DNA of 64,000 nt. Source: Dyadobacter sp. CY347 (GTDB lineage Bacteria; Bacteroidota; Bacteroidia; Cytophagales; Spirosomataceae). The DNA lies in the NCBI RefSeq assembly GCF_021502655.1, contig NZ_JAKFFT010000004.1, forward strand, positions 1-64,000, written 5' to 3'. A program made the position numbers and the translations under genes. Every line of letters begins with the position of its first letter. Position 1 is the first letter of the stretch. Below are positions 35,746-46,000 of the stretch, piece after piece. The notes below the pieces were generated by a model that was given only the letters and a program-made list of their open reading frames with translations, was not told the origin of the DNA and searched no databases.

Positions 35746-36798
35746 ATGATTGAAATCAATAAGCGGCAGGATATCCGGAAAATGGATGTGGAACAGCTCA
35801 AAAGCTGGCTGGCCACGCATGGAGAAAAGGGTTTTCGTGCCAAACAAGTCTTCGAATGGATCTGGAAAAAATCTGCACATTCATTCGATGAAATGACCAA
35901 TTTATCCCTCGCTACACGCCAGTTGCTGAACGAGCATTTCCTGATCCACTCGCTGGACATTGCTAAGCAGCAGCAAAGCAATGACGGGACTATTAAATCT
36001 GCATTCAAACTTTTTGACGGGAATCTGGTTGAAGGCGTATTGATTCCCGCCGCCGACCGCATGACGGCTTGTGTAAGCAGCCAGGTAGGATGTTCTTTAA
36101 CCTGCAAATTCTGCGCAACGGGTTATATGGACCGCAAACGCAACCTGGAAGCAGGAGAAATTTACGATCAGGTTGTAGCCATAGCGCGCCAGGCCGAAGG
36201 AAGTTTCAAGGCACCATTGACCAACATTGTGTACATGGGCATGGGCGAACCTTTGCTTAACTATGCGAATGTGCTGGAATCCATCGCACACATTACTTCG
36301 CCCGAAGGCCTGAACATGTCGCCCAGGCGCATCACGGTTTCCACTGCCGGGATCGCGAAAATGATCAAAAAGCTTGGGGATGATGAGGTTAAGTTCAGGC
36401 TAGCATTGTCATTGCACGCAGCTAATGATGAAAAGCGGAACCAGATCATGCCGATCAATGAGTCCAATTCACTGGACAACCTGGCGGAGGCTTTAAACTA
36501 CTTTTATAAGAAAACCGGTAACCGGATCACGTTCGAATACATTGTTTTTAACAATTTCAATGATACTTTGCAGGACGCGAAAGAATTGTGGGAATTCACA
36601 AAACGCGTCCCTGGCCGGGTTAATATCATCGAATATAACCCAATCGCTGAGGCCGATTTTAAGAACACGGAAGCAGACAGACTGGACAAATTTGCGGCAT
36701 ATCTGGAAGACAGGGGCGTTTCTGTGCATGTGCGCCGGAGCCGCGGAAAGGATATTGATGCGGCTTGCGGCCAGCTGGCCAATAAAGAAGCAGCATAA
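35746..36798 (+). CDS. rlmN: 23S rRNA (adenine2503-C2)-methyltransferase
   Basis: The predicted protein is 350 residues from ATG 35746; an upstream TTG at 35677 is rejected because a promoter element lies after it. It is a radical-SAM methyltransferase with the cluster motif CSLTCKFC (C116, C120, C123). C109 and C341 fit the resolving and methyl-carrying cysteines. GEPLLNYANVL and the C-terminal VSVHVRRSRGKDIDAACGQL are diagnostic. It methylates A2503 of 23S rRNA and also tRNA in some species. Complete, with no odd features. Confidence 0.97.
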   Translation: MIEINKRQDIRKMDVEQLKSWLATHGEKGFRAKQVFEWIWKKSAHSFDEMTNLSLATRQLLNEHFLIHSLDIAKQQQSNDGTIKSAFKLFDGNLVEGVLIPAADRMTACVSSQVGCSLTCKFCATGYMDRKRNLEAGEIYDQVVAIARQAEGSFKAPLTNIVYMGMGEPLLNYANVLESIAHITSPEGLNMSPRRITVSTAGIAKMIKKLGDDEVKFRLALSLHAANDEKRNQIMPINESNSLDNLAEALNYFYKKTGNRITFEYIVFNNFNDTLQDAKELWEFTKRVPGRVNIIEYNPIAEADFKNTEADRLDKFAAYLEDRGVSVHVRRSRGKDIDAACGQLANKEAA

Positions 36799-36842
36799 TC
36801 TCCGATACTTATTCTCAATCTTGAATTAACAATTTGGTAATA

Positions 36843-36870
36843 TTGCAACGGCAAGGAATAAGTAGTTTTG
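36843..36870 (+). promoter_or_regulatory. Promoter for the phosphate transporter gene
   Basis: TTG at 36843-36845, a 17-base spacer and TAGTTTTG at 36863-36870 fit the Bacteroidota promoter. The ATG is 32 bp downstream at 36903. Confidence 0.55.
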
Positions 36871-36902
36871 TCTCCTATTAAATAAACCTATATTCTTCTT
36901 TT

Positions 36903-38324
36903 ATGTTTGGTCTTGAAACCGACATTTTTATTCTCCTCGCTCTCAGTATTTTAGCGGCTTGTGCATTCGAGTTTGTAAATGGTTTCCACGATACAGCCAA
37001 CGCAGTTGCGACAGTTATTTATACCAATTCACTCAAACCCAATGTGGCCGTAATCTGGTCGGGTTTTATGAATTTCTGCGGTGTGTTCCTGGGTGGGATT
37101 GCCGTTGCGATGGGGATTGTCAACCTGCTTCCTGTTGAATTATTGATTGATCAGAATGTCTACCATAGCGCTGCTATGGTTTTTTCATTGCTGATCAGCG
37201 CCATTATCTGGAACCTCGGGACCTGGTATTTCGGTCTTCCCAGTTCAAGTTCGCATACATTGATCGGCTCGATTTTGGGCGTTGGACTTGCATTTACATT
37301 TATGCCGGAAAATTCCGAAGGGGCGGGTGTGAACTGGTCCAAAGCGCAGGAGCTTTTCACTTCCTTGCTTACATCCCCGATCTTCGGTTTTGCACTGGCG
37401 ATCATTATTATGTTCATTTTGCGGAGAATGCTTTCCAAGCCGCTTCGCGAAATTGTATTTAGTGAACCCAAGAAAAATCAGCCGCCTCCGCTCTGGATTC
37501 GCGCCATTTTGATCACAACCTGTACATTGGTAAGCTTTTTCCACGGGTCGAACGACGGACAAAAAGGTGTGGGCCTCGTCATGCTGATCCTGATCGGCAT
37601 TGTTCCTGCACATTTTGCTCTGGACAACAGCATTGACCCTGCCGGCATGAAAGCGGATCTGGCCGGAATTGAGCGTGCAGTGAGCACCATTGATTCTTCC
37701 AGGTTATCGGTTTCGGACCGTCACCATCTTTTTACCATTCAATCTGAAATTGATACACTCAACGCACAGATCACCAAGCCGCTCGTTGACCATAAATTGC
37801 CTCTGGAAGACCGGATGAACGCCCGTCGCTCATTGTTACTGATCAGCCGTAACCTGAAAACGATCCTGGATAACGGACATGCTAACCTGAATACAGACGA
37901 TAAGGCATTCCTGAAAATGCAGTCGGGAAGCGAAGGCGGGATCAGAAGATATACGGATTATGCGCCGGATTGGGTGATTTTAATGATCTCTCTGTCACTT
38001 GGCCTCGGCACAATGGTGGGCTGGAAACGGATTGTGGTGACCATTGGTGAAAAAATTGGAAAACAACACCTAACGTATGCACAAGGGGCTTCTGCTGAGC
38101 TTGTTGCGGCGAGTACAATAGGCGTTTCATCTTATCTGGGACTTCCTGTAAGCACCACGCACGTGCTTTCTTCCGGGATCGCGGGTTCGATGGTGGCGAG
38201 CAAAGGGGTGAAGAACTTGCAGGGCGGGACGATCCGGAATATCGTGATCGCATGGGTGCTGACATTGCCGGTTACCATGCTTTTGTCCGGGACACTTTAC
38301 GTTTTCTTCCGCTGGATACTATAA
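36903..38324 (+). CDS. PiT-family inorganic phosphate transporter
   Basis: This 473-residue membrane protein has the two inverted PiT signatures: FVNGFHDTANAVATVIYTN near the N-terminus and FHGSNDGQKGVGLVMLIL in the middle. A soluble loop of about 100 residues (after HFALDNSIDP, about 235-345) separates the two halves, and the second half carries LGLPVSTTHVLSSGIAG. It should move phosphate with H+ or Na+ across the inner membrane. It has its own promoter and a terminator. No PhoU gene is adjacent, though the loop is helical and may play a similar role. Confidence 0.94.
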   Translation: MFGLETDIFILLALSILAACAFEFVNGFHDTANAVATVIYTNSLKPNVAVIWSGFMNFCGVFLGGIAVAMGIVNLLPVELLIDQNVYHSAAMVFSLLISAIIWNLGTWYFGLPSSSSHTLIGSILGVGLAFTFMPENSEGAGVNWSKAQELFTSLLTSPIFGFALAIIIMFILRRMLSKPLREIVFSEPKKNQPPPLWIRAILITTCTLVSFFHGSNDGQKGVGLVMLILIGIVPAHFALDNSIDPAGMKADLAGIERAVSTIDSSRLSVSDRHHLFTIQSEIDTLNAQITKPLVDHKLPLEDRMNARRSLLLISRNLKTILDNGHANLNTDDKAFLKMQSGSEGGIRRYTDYAPDWVILMISLSLGLGTMVGWKRIVVTIGEKIGKQHLTYAQGASAELVAASTIGVSSYLGLPVSTTHVLSSGIAGSMVASKGVKNLQGGTIRNIVIAWVLTLPVTMLLSGTLYVFFRWIL

Positions 38325-38348
38325 TAGCAGATTTAAAACAATTGCATG

Positions 38349-38386
38349 AAAAGGCCGCTGGAAACATTTCCGGCGGCCTTTCATTT
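38349..38386 (+). terminator. Intrinsic terminator after the phosphate transporter
   Basis: AAGGCCGCTGGAAA (38351-38364) pairs with TTTCCGGCGGCCTT (38367-38380), with one G-T pair, followed by TCATTTTT. Confidence 0.85.
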
Positions 38387-38493
38387 TTATGCCAATGCAC
38401 TTTCTTTGCTTTTCATTGGTTTATTAGTGTAAATTCGGGTCCACGCGGTGGCCGGAATTTTTATGATCAACTAAAAGCCAATTATTCACCATA

Positions 38494-39489
38494 ATGACAA
38501 CTATTGAAGAGCAGGTCAACCGTTACGGTTATGTTACCGAAGCTGTTGCTGATGATATTGATTTAATTGCTGAAATAAATCGATTAAAAAAGGAGAAGAA
38601 TGCGGTAATCCTGGCGCACTATTACGTAGATGCCGAAATTCAGGACCTCGCAGATTATATTGGTGATAGTCTGGGGCTTTCGCAGCAGGCAGCCGCTACC
38701 GAAGCGGACATGATCGTGTTCTGCGGTGTGCACTTTATGGGCGAAACGGCCAAAGTTCTAAGCCCGAATAAAAAGGTTGTCATCCCTGATCTGAATGCGG
38801 GCTGCTCGCTGGCCGATTCTGCTCCGGCAGACAAATTCGCAGCATTCAAAGCGCAGTATCCTGATCACATTGTGATCAGTTACATCAACTGTTCGGCTGA
38901 AATCAAAGCATTAACGGACATTGTCTGTACATCTTCCAACGCATTGCAGATTGTAGAGAGCTTACCCAAGGATCAGAAGATTATTTTTGCTCCTGATGCC
39001 AATTTAGGAAGATATGTTGCCCATAAAACAGGCCGTGAAATGGTGCTGTGGGACGGCGCCTGCATTGTCCACATTGATATATCAAGAGAAAAATTAAAAC
39101 AACTGCGTGACGATAACCCGGACGCATTGCTGATTGCGCACCCGGAATGCAAGGAAGACATTCTGATGCAATCTGATTTCGTGAGCTCAACTACCGGTTT
39201 GTTGAAATTTGTAAAAGAATCCCCGCACGAAAAATTCATCGTGGCGACCGAAGCAGGAATTTTGCATAAAATGAAACAATCGGTTCCTGACAAGAAACTG
39301 ATCCCAGCTCCCGGCTCGGATAATAACACCTGCGCCTGCTCCGAATGCCCTTATATGAAAATGAATACATTAGAGAAAGTGTATAATGCGCTTTTGTATG
39401 AACAACCGGAGATTTTTGTTCCGGAAGACATCAGGCTGAAAGCGTACAAATCTGTGGCGCGTATGCTTGAACTGAGCAAAGGAATTTAG
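38494..39489 (+). CDS. nadA: Quinolinate synthase
   Basis: The 331-residue protein has the NadA pattern: [49 protein letters not shown] with C104, [19 protein letters not shown] with C190, and the CACSEC cluster (280-285) that supplies the third ligand of the [4Fe-4S] cluster. It condenses iminoaspartate with dihydroxyacetone phosphate to quinolinate. The iminoaspartate source, nadB, is encoded 79 bp downstream on the same strand. Complete. Confidence 0.97.
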   Translation: MTTIEEQVNRYGYVTEAVADDIDLIAEINRLKKEKNAVILAHYYVDAEIQDLADYIGDSLGLSQQAAATEADMIVFCGVHFMGETAKVLSPNKKVVIPDLNAGCSLADSAPADKFAAFKAQYPDHIVISYINCSAEIKALTDIVCTSSNALQIVESLPKDQKIIFAPDANLGRYVAHKTGREMVLWDGACIVHIDISREKLKQLRDDNPDALLIAHPECKEDILMQSDFVSSTTGLLKFVKESPHEKFIVATEAGILHKMKQSVPDKKLIPAPGSDNNTCACSECPYMKMNTLEKVYNALLYEQPEIFVPEDIRLKAYKSVARMLELSKGI

Positions 39490-39568
39490 TCAAGTTAAAT
39501 GTGACCTGGCGGTTTTAAGAAATCCGTTTGCGGCCATCATTTAACCACTCATTATTAATTGATATAAA

Positions 39569-41146
39569 ATGCCCCAATTCGATTTCCTGATTATCGGTTC
39601 CGGAATTGCCGGATTAAGTTATGCAGCCAAACTGGCGAGACATTTTGACGAATTAAAGCAGGAAATTTCCATTGCTGTCATTACCAAAGTGCAGGCAGAC
39701 GAAACCAACACCAAGTACGCGCAAGGCGGAATCGCGGTGGTTTGGGCCGAATCGGATTCGTTTGAAAAGCACATTCAGGATACCATGGATGCGGGGGATG
39801 AGGTGAATAAGCGGAACATTGTCGAGATCGTGGTGCGCGAAGCACCGCAGCGGATCCAGGAACTGATCGATTACGGAACCCGATTTGACAAGGAAAAGGG
39901 CGGGGAATATGATCTGGCCAAGGAAGGCGGACACTCGGATCACCGCATTCTTCATTTTAAGGACATTACCGGCGCTGAGATCGAGCGCGCACTTTTGGAA
40001 GAGGTTAACAGGCATAAAAGCATTCAGGTTTTCACGCATTATTATGCTGTTGAGCTCATTACGCAGCATCATTTGGGGGAAACCGTTTACCGTTACCGCG
40101 AAGATATCCAATGCTATGGCGCTTATGTGCTGAACCGCCAGACCGGCGAAGTGGAGAAGTTTCTTGCAAAAACCACCATGTTGGCCACAGGAGGAATCGG
40201 GAACATTTATCAAAGCACAACAAATCCTACCATTGCTACCGGAGACGGAATCGCTATGGCGTATCGTGCGAAAGGTCTTTGTGATAATATGGAGTTTATC
40301 CAGTTCCACCCCACGAGTTTTTATCAGCCAGGGCAGAAACCTTCATTTCTGATATCAGAAGCGGTGAGAGGGTTTGGAGGGATTTTGAAGCGTGCAGACG
40401 GCAGCACTTTTATGGAGCTTTATGATGACCGTCTTTCTCTGGCCCCGCGCGACATTGTAGCCAGAGCCATTGACTCGGAAATGAAAAAGAATGGTGTCGA
40501 TCACGTCTACCTGGATGTGCGCCACCTGGATTACGAGAAATTTTTAGAGCATTTCCCTAACATTACGGAATACTGCCTTAAATCCGGCATTGATGTCAGA
40601 AAAGACATGATCCCGGTTGTTCCTGCACAACATTATATGTGCGGAGGGATTAAGGTGAATGAATGGGGTAAAACCAACATCAACTTCCTGTACGCAGTAG
40701 GGGAATGTTCCTGCACAGGCTTGCATGGATCCAATCGTCTCGCTTCCAACTCATTACTCGAAGCGGTTGTGTTCGGGCACAGGGCTTATGAAAGCACGGT
40801 TGAGAGTTTTAATCAGGCGATTACACCTGAAAACATTCCCGAATGGGACGATTCTGGTACGACGCATCCCGAAGAGCAGGTCCTGGTAACGGAAATGACG
40901 CGGGAATTGAATAGCATTATGTCCAATTATGTGGGGATCGTGCGCACAAACCGCCGTATGAAACGAGCCTATGACCGCCTGGAACTGCTTCATCAGGAGC
41001 ATGAAGAGCTTTACAGAGAATCCAAAGTTTCGGTAGCCATTTGCGAGCTCCGTAACATGATCTCGGTTTCGTATCTGATCATTAAAATGGCAATGGCCCG
41101 ACGCGAAAACATCGGGCTGCATTACAATTCAGATCACGTTAATTAA
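39569..41146 (+). CDS. nadB: L-aspartate oxidase
   Basis: The 525-residue flavoprotein starts with FLIIGSGIAGLSYAAKLA, the FAD-binding motif. TKYAQGGIAVVWAE, GGHSDHRILHFKD, the catalytic-region GLCDNMEFIQFHPTSFY, VPAQHYMCGGIKVNEWG, and SNRLASNSLLEAVVFGHRA are typical of NadB of the succinate dehydrogenase/fumarate reductase family. It oxidises L-aspartate to iminoaspartate for quinolinate synthase. It follows nadA as the second step pair of de novo NAD synthesis; nadC is not in this window. Confidence 0.96.
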   Translation: MPQFDFLIIGSGIAGLSYAAKLARHFDELKQEISIAVITKVQADETNTKYAQGGIAVVWAESDSFEKHIQDTMDAGDEVNKRNIVEIVVREAPQRIQELIDYGTRFDKEKGGEYDLAKEGGHSDHRILHFKDITGAEIERALLEEVNRHKSIQVFTHYYAVELITQHHLGETVYRYREDIQCYGAYVLNRQTGEVEKFLAKTTMLATGGIGNIYQSTTNPTIATGDGIAMAYRAKGLCDNMEFIQFHPTSFYQPGQKPSFLISEAVRGFGGILKRADGSTFMELYDDRLSLAPRDIVARAIDSEMKKNGVDHVYLDVRHLDYEKFLEHFPNITEYCLKSGIDVRKDMIPVVPAQHYMCGGIKVNEWGKTNINFLYAVGECSCTGLHGSNRLASNSLLEAVVFGHRAYESTVESFNQAITPENIPEWDDSGTTHPEEQVLVTEMTRELNSIMSNYVGIVRTNRRMKRAYDRLELLHQEHEELYRESKVSVAICELRNMISVSYLIIKMAMARRENIGLHYNSDHVN

Positions 41147-41176
41147 TAGGGGATTTTTATATTGAAATAATTCTGA

Positions 41177-41198
41177 GTTGGGCTGAGCCGAACCCAAC
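41177..41198. terminator. Short hairpin between convergent nadB and haloperoxidase-like gene
   Basis: GTTGGG (41177-41182) pairs with CCCAAC (41193-41198) between the two 3' ends. No T-run follows on either side, so the call is weak. Confidence 0.3.
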
Positions 41199-41212
41199 CC
41201 ATTCATCATGCA

Positions 41213-42562
41213 CTATTTCGCAGCGATTTCGTGCCGGCCTTTTTTAGTAACGGCGCGTTTCCAAACATTTTCACCTACTTTCTGACCCAGGTAAGTCCCT
41301 TGCTCTACACCGTCGCGGTAATGTATCCCGCCGTAAACACGGCTTATGGAAGCATCCCAATACGCTGCTTCAAAAGATTTAAATGATTTGATACCGTGGC
41401 CGTATTTCTTTTCGGTCGTATCAGTAAAGGCAACATTATCACCGATCAAATGTGTCAGCACCGTTCCGCAGGCTGCTGAGATCGCGCTGTGGCCGCTTAC
41501 ATATTCAGGGAAGGCAGGCGTTTCCAAAAACGGTCTCCAGTTAGGGTCCCAGTTATTGTTGATCACCGTTTCAGGCCTGATCCTTACCGTCCTGTATTTC
41601 TCATCCCAGCACGCCGAAAATGCGTCAAAAAGTGATAATGCTCCCAGTGTATAAGCTTCTGTTGAACGCATCAGATCGAGTTTCTTGTCCGAAGCGACCG
41701 TTCTGATGATCGCCAACCAGTGTCCGGCCGGGGTCATCTTCTTATTTGCAAACATTGCATGGCCCACAACATTGGTTACAAATGCATTATCATCCCAAAA
41801 ATAGGCAGTCGCTTTCTGATCGTCTGTTAATGTTTTCCCGGTGTTGTAAACTTCCATCGCAAGCTCCATAAACTTGCTCTTCTTGTCGAGGTCGTATTTG
41901 GCGGGCGGCGGACAGCGGAACTGCGTGACAGAATCCAGGGCAAAAGTCCTAACGGTGTTCCACATAGGCTCACACGCATCGGCATAAGCAGGCGGCGTAG
42001 GCACCCAGGTTCCCGGCGCATTTGTCACCGTATAGCGATAACCGCGAATCTCTTTGTAATGATCTTTTGCAGAATAGGCCAGCACATGCTTGGCCACAGA
42101 GTCACCGTATGCAGTAGAGCGTTCGAAAACATCGTCCGGGATGCCCATATCACGATATTTCTTGAAAAGATCCTTTTCATAATCATCCCACATATTCCCT
42201 GAAAACGTAAGCGTGCGGCCCACGGTTGCGAATGCTTTGATACTGGCCAGCGGATAGCAGTAAGCCAGGGAAGAATCCGGTTTTTGCGGTGAGGTGAATT
42301 TAACAAGTTGGCCTCCAAGTGATTGATATTCAGGATATGCCGGCACAAGGGCTTCGTAAGCTGCAAGGAATGAATAGCTGTAAATCCGGCTGGCAACGGG
42401 TGGTTTGAAAATGTCATGAATGATCACGTCGGTGAGGTGCGTGGCTGTTTCATGAAATATTTTAGGATCAGCTGCTTTCGCATTGTATTCTTCAGGTGAT
42501 ACATTTTTGGTGCAGCCGAAGGCGAACGACATACAAATCAGGGAGAGTAAAGGGAATTTCAT
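41213..42562 (-). CDS. Vanadium haloperoxidase/PAP2-type lipoprotein, paralogue 1
   Basis: I start at ATG 42562 (449 residues), which gives a clean lipoprotein signal with lipobox SFAFGC and C17; an upstream start at 42592 adds ten residues before it. The oxyanion-binding triad of the vanadium-haloperoxidase/acid-phosphatase superfamily is complete: KYRTVRIRP (K322-P330), SGH (H358), and SRVYGGIH (S407-H414). It may be a haloperoxidase or a phosphatase; the motifs do not decide. It is divergent from the third SusC gene. A close paralogue with identical motif spacing lies at 51656. Confidence 0.82.
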   Translation of the reverse strand: MKFPLLSLICMSFAFGCTKNVSPEEYNAKAADPKIFHETATHLTDVIIHDIFKPPVASRIYSYSFLAAYEALVPAYPEYQSLGGQLVKFTSPQKPDSSLAYCYPLASIKAFATVGRTLTFSGNMWDDYEKDLFKKYRDMGIPDDVFERSTAYGDSVAKHVLAYSAKDHYKEIRGYRYTVTNAPGTWVPTPPAYADACEPMWNTVRTFALDSVTQFRCPPPAKYDLDKKSKFMELAMEVYNTGKTLTDDQKATAYFWDDNAFVTNVVGHAMFANKKMTPAGHWLAIIRTVASDKKLDLMRSTEAYTLGALSLFDAFSACWDEKYRTVRIRPETVINNNWDPNWRPFLETPAFPEYVSGHSAISAACGTVLTHLIGDNVAFTDTTEKKYGHGIKSFKSFEAAYWDASISRVYGGIHYRDGVEQGTYLGQKVGENVWKRAVTKKGRHEIAAK

Positions 42563-43047
42563 TATGTAGACAATAGGTAACAAATACAACATTACTATGT
42601 CGCGAAGTTAGTAAACATCTGCCACATTTTGGAAGCATAACATGTAACTTTTGGTATACATTGTTATAATTATTCGAATTTATAGTGCATAAAATTGTTA
42701 TTTTCATAGAATGCATATGCTAAAAATTAGAATGTTTTCTTTTGTAAAAAATTTAATATCTTTTTGTACAAATGAATGAGTAAAACCGAAAATCAGAAGC
42801 TTATCCAATGAGTTTTCCAAAGACCGCACATTGAATTGTGTACAAATAACACGCATAACAAATCCGAACAAAAACTCCCTAACTCACCAAAACAACCATA
42901 AATCGAACCTATGTAAATACTTTCCGATCTCCATTTTTCTTTCCTGATGTCTGGTTTCTTTTTAGTGACCAGTGACTGTCTCACGTTCCGTGATTATACG
43001 GTTAAGCAACTTTTTTAATTTCTACTATTCAATCCAAATTTTAATCT
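42563..43047. other. Long AT-rich divergent control region
   Basis: This 485-bp gap separates the minus-strand haloperoxidase-like gene from the third SusC gene. It has no convincing coding frame. The nonamer TGTACAAAT occurs twice in the same orientation, at 42765-42773 and 42839-42847, 74 bp apart. TCTTTTTG (42759-42766) and TAACTTCG on the minus strand are near matches to the -7 element but lack well-spaced -33 elements. Regulatory function is inferred only from position. Confidence 0.4.
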
Positions 43048-46000
43048 ATGAGAATTTCTACTGGATGGACATTTCGTGCTGTATCGCGATCTGTTGCTTC
43101 TCTTTTACTGGTTCTGATCGCCGTTTTAGGGGCTTATGCCCAGAATGTGGTTAAAGGAACAGTCAAAGATGATCAAGGAGTGGCCTTACCCGGCGTTAGC
43201 GTCGTGGTGAAAGGGACCACAGCCGGCACAGTTACTGACAATGAGGGCGTTTACTCCGTGGCTGCCGACAAGCAGGGCACATTAGTCTTTTCTTTTATCG
43301 GCTACCTGACCCAGGAGTTTCCTATTGGCAATAAATCAAATATTGACGTCAAGCTTATTTCCGACACCAAGGCATTGACCGAGGTGGTTGTTGTAGGTTA
43401 TGGTACGGCCAAGAAAGCGACGCTAACCGGTTCTGTAACAGCCGTAAAGGGAGCAGAACTTGAAAAAGCGCCGGCTGCCAACTTATCCAACACACTGGGC
43501 GGTCGTCTGCCCGGTATTTCGGCTGTACAGGCAAGCGGCGAGCCGGGTAATGATGGTTCTGCCATCCGTATTCGCGGTACTAACTCACTGGGTAACAGCA
43601 ATGCACTGATCGTTGTGGACGGCGTTCCCAACCGGAGCGGTGGTTTGGATCGTATCAACCCTGCGGACATTGAAAGTATCTCTGTTTTGAAAGATGCTGC
43701 GGCTGCTATTTACGGTTCGCGTGCGGGTAACGGTGTAATCCTGATCACGACAAAACGTGGAAAAACAGGCAAGCCGCAATTATCTTACGACATGAACTTC
43801 GGGGCTTCACAACCAACCAGAACGCCGGAAATGGCTAACGCCGAAGAATATGCGATCATCAGAAATGAATTGCAGATTTATGACAACTTGCCGGTAGGCG
43901 AGTGGGGTAATGCGTTAACTGGCTTTAACACAACAGGTTCTTATAAAAGGCAGGATAACGGAAACGTAATTAATGCCGTTTTCAAGCCTGAGGATATTCA
44001 GAAATTCAAAGACGGATCTTCGCCGCTTCTTTACCCCAATACAGACTGGTATGGCTCGGTAATCCGCAAATGGGCGCCGCAGCAACGCCATAACCTGCAA
44101 TTGACAGGTGGCAGCGAAAACATTAAATATCTGGCTTCTTTGGGTTATATCAATCAGGAAGGTTACTACAAGAACACGGCGACGGCTTACAAGCAGTATG
44201 ATATGCGTATCAATTTGGATACAAAAATCAACAAATACATTTCTGCGAACGTCGGTCTGACATTGCGTGAAGAAGATCGTAACTACCCAAGTGGTGGCAA
44301 TGACGCAGGTCCGATTTTCCGGATGCTGATGCGCGGTAAGCCGACTGAAATCGCAATCTGGCCAAACGGAAAAGCCGGTCCTGACATCGAAAATGGTCAA
44401 AACCCAGCTGTAATCACTACAAATACAACAGGTTACGAGCGCGACAGAAGAGATTATATCCAAACAAACGGAGGTCTTGAAATTCAGATTCCTGGCGTTC
44501 CGGGGTTGAAAATCAATACAATGGCTGCATTGGACAAGCAAATCCGCCGTCAGAAAAACTTTGAAACGCCCTGGACATTGTATTTCTGGGATAAGAAAAC
44601 TTTTGAAGCGGACGGCACATCGCCTTTGCTGACGGGAACAGTTCGTTCGACATTCAAAGATCCGCGTTTGACGGAATCTTCTTATCAGGAATTGTCCATT
44701 CAGTTGACTGGCCAGATGTCCTACGAGAAATCGATCGGTTCGCATAACTTCAATGTAATGGCGGGTGTGCAACGTGAAAAAGTGGATGGGGATGGTTTCT
44801 TCGCATTCCGTCGCTACTACATTTCACCGGTTGTGGATCAGCTATTTGCAGGAGGAACGCCTGAGCAGAACATCGGAAACTCAGGTTCTGTTACTGTGAA
44901 TGGTGTAACAAACAATAATACGGATCTGTTTAGCAGAGCGCGTTTGAGTTATTTTGGTCGCGCTGGTTATAACTTCAAAGAAAAGTATCTGGCTGAATTC
45001 CTGTGGCGCGTTGATGGATCTTATGTGTTCCCAAAAGAAGGGCGTTTCGGTTTCTTCCCGGGGGTTTCGGCGGGATGGCGTATTTCGGAAGAAGCTTTTT
45101 GGAAAAACAGCGTGTCGCGCTTTGTTGATAACGTGAAGCTTCGCGGTTCATGGGGACAAATGGGTGCTGAGCCTTATTTCCTTGGAACAGAAACACTTGC
45201 GGAATATCAATATCTGTCCACAATGGGCTTCGGAAGCTACATTATCAACGATCAGGTTGCTAAAACCTTGCTGGAAGCACGTGTGGCGAACAAAAACTTT
45301 ACCTGGGAGGTTGCGAATAACTCCAACTTCGGTATCGAAGGAACATTGCTGAACGACAAACTGGCATTTGAATTCGATTATTTTATAAACAACCGTTCTA
45401 ACATCCTGATCCCAAAAGCGGGTTCTACGCCTTCTTCTGCGGGTATCGACGGAAAACTGCCTCCTCAAAACTTGGGTAAGCTGCAAAACAAAGGATGGGA
45501 GTTCAAGGTAAGCTATGATGGCAATGCGGGCGATTTCAACTATTCCGTAAGTGTGAATGGTGGTTATGCCAAAAACCAGATCAAATACTGGGATGAAACA
45601 CCTGGTGCACCAGCTTACCAGCGTTCAACCGGAATGCCTTATAACTCATTCCTGGTTTACCAATTTGACGGAGCATTCAAGGACCAAGGCGAAATTGATG
45701 CCAACAAACTGGATTACTCGCCTATTACAGGTAACCTGAGACCAGGTGATATGAAGTTCAAAGACGTGAACGGCGATGGAAAGATCAGCGCTGATGACCG
45801 TTTGAGAACAGAAAAAGTGCAGCGTCCGTATTTCACAGGCGGTGCGTCTATCAATCTGGGTTACAAAGCATTTGACCTTTCTGTATTGTTCCAGGGAACG
45901 CTGGGCGGGCTTCAAGTCGTAGGCCTTACTGAATCCGGTGACATTGGCAACTACTTGAAATACGACTTCGACCACCGTTGGACCATTGATAACCCAACGA

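Noticed and set aside
39653..40309. A 218-codon minus-strand frame inside nadB
   Set aside because: nadB motifs cover the same bases on the plus strand; the antisense product has no recognisable feature.
43915..44772. A 285-codon open frame on the minus strand inside the third SusC gene
   Set aside because: It lies fully opposite a clear TonB transporter frame, has Cys/Arg/His-rich composition typical of antisense translation, and shows no domain.
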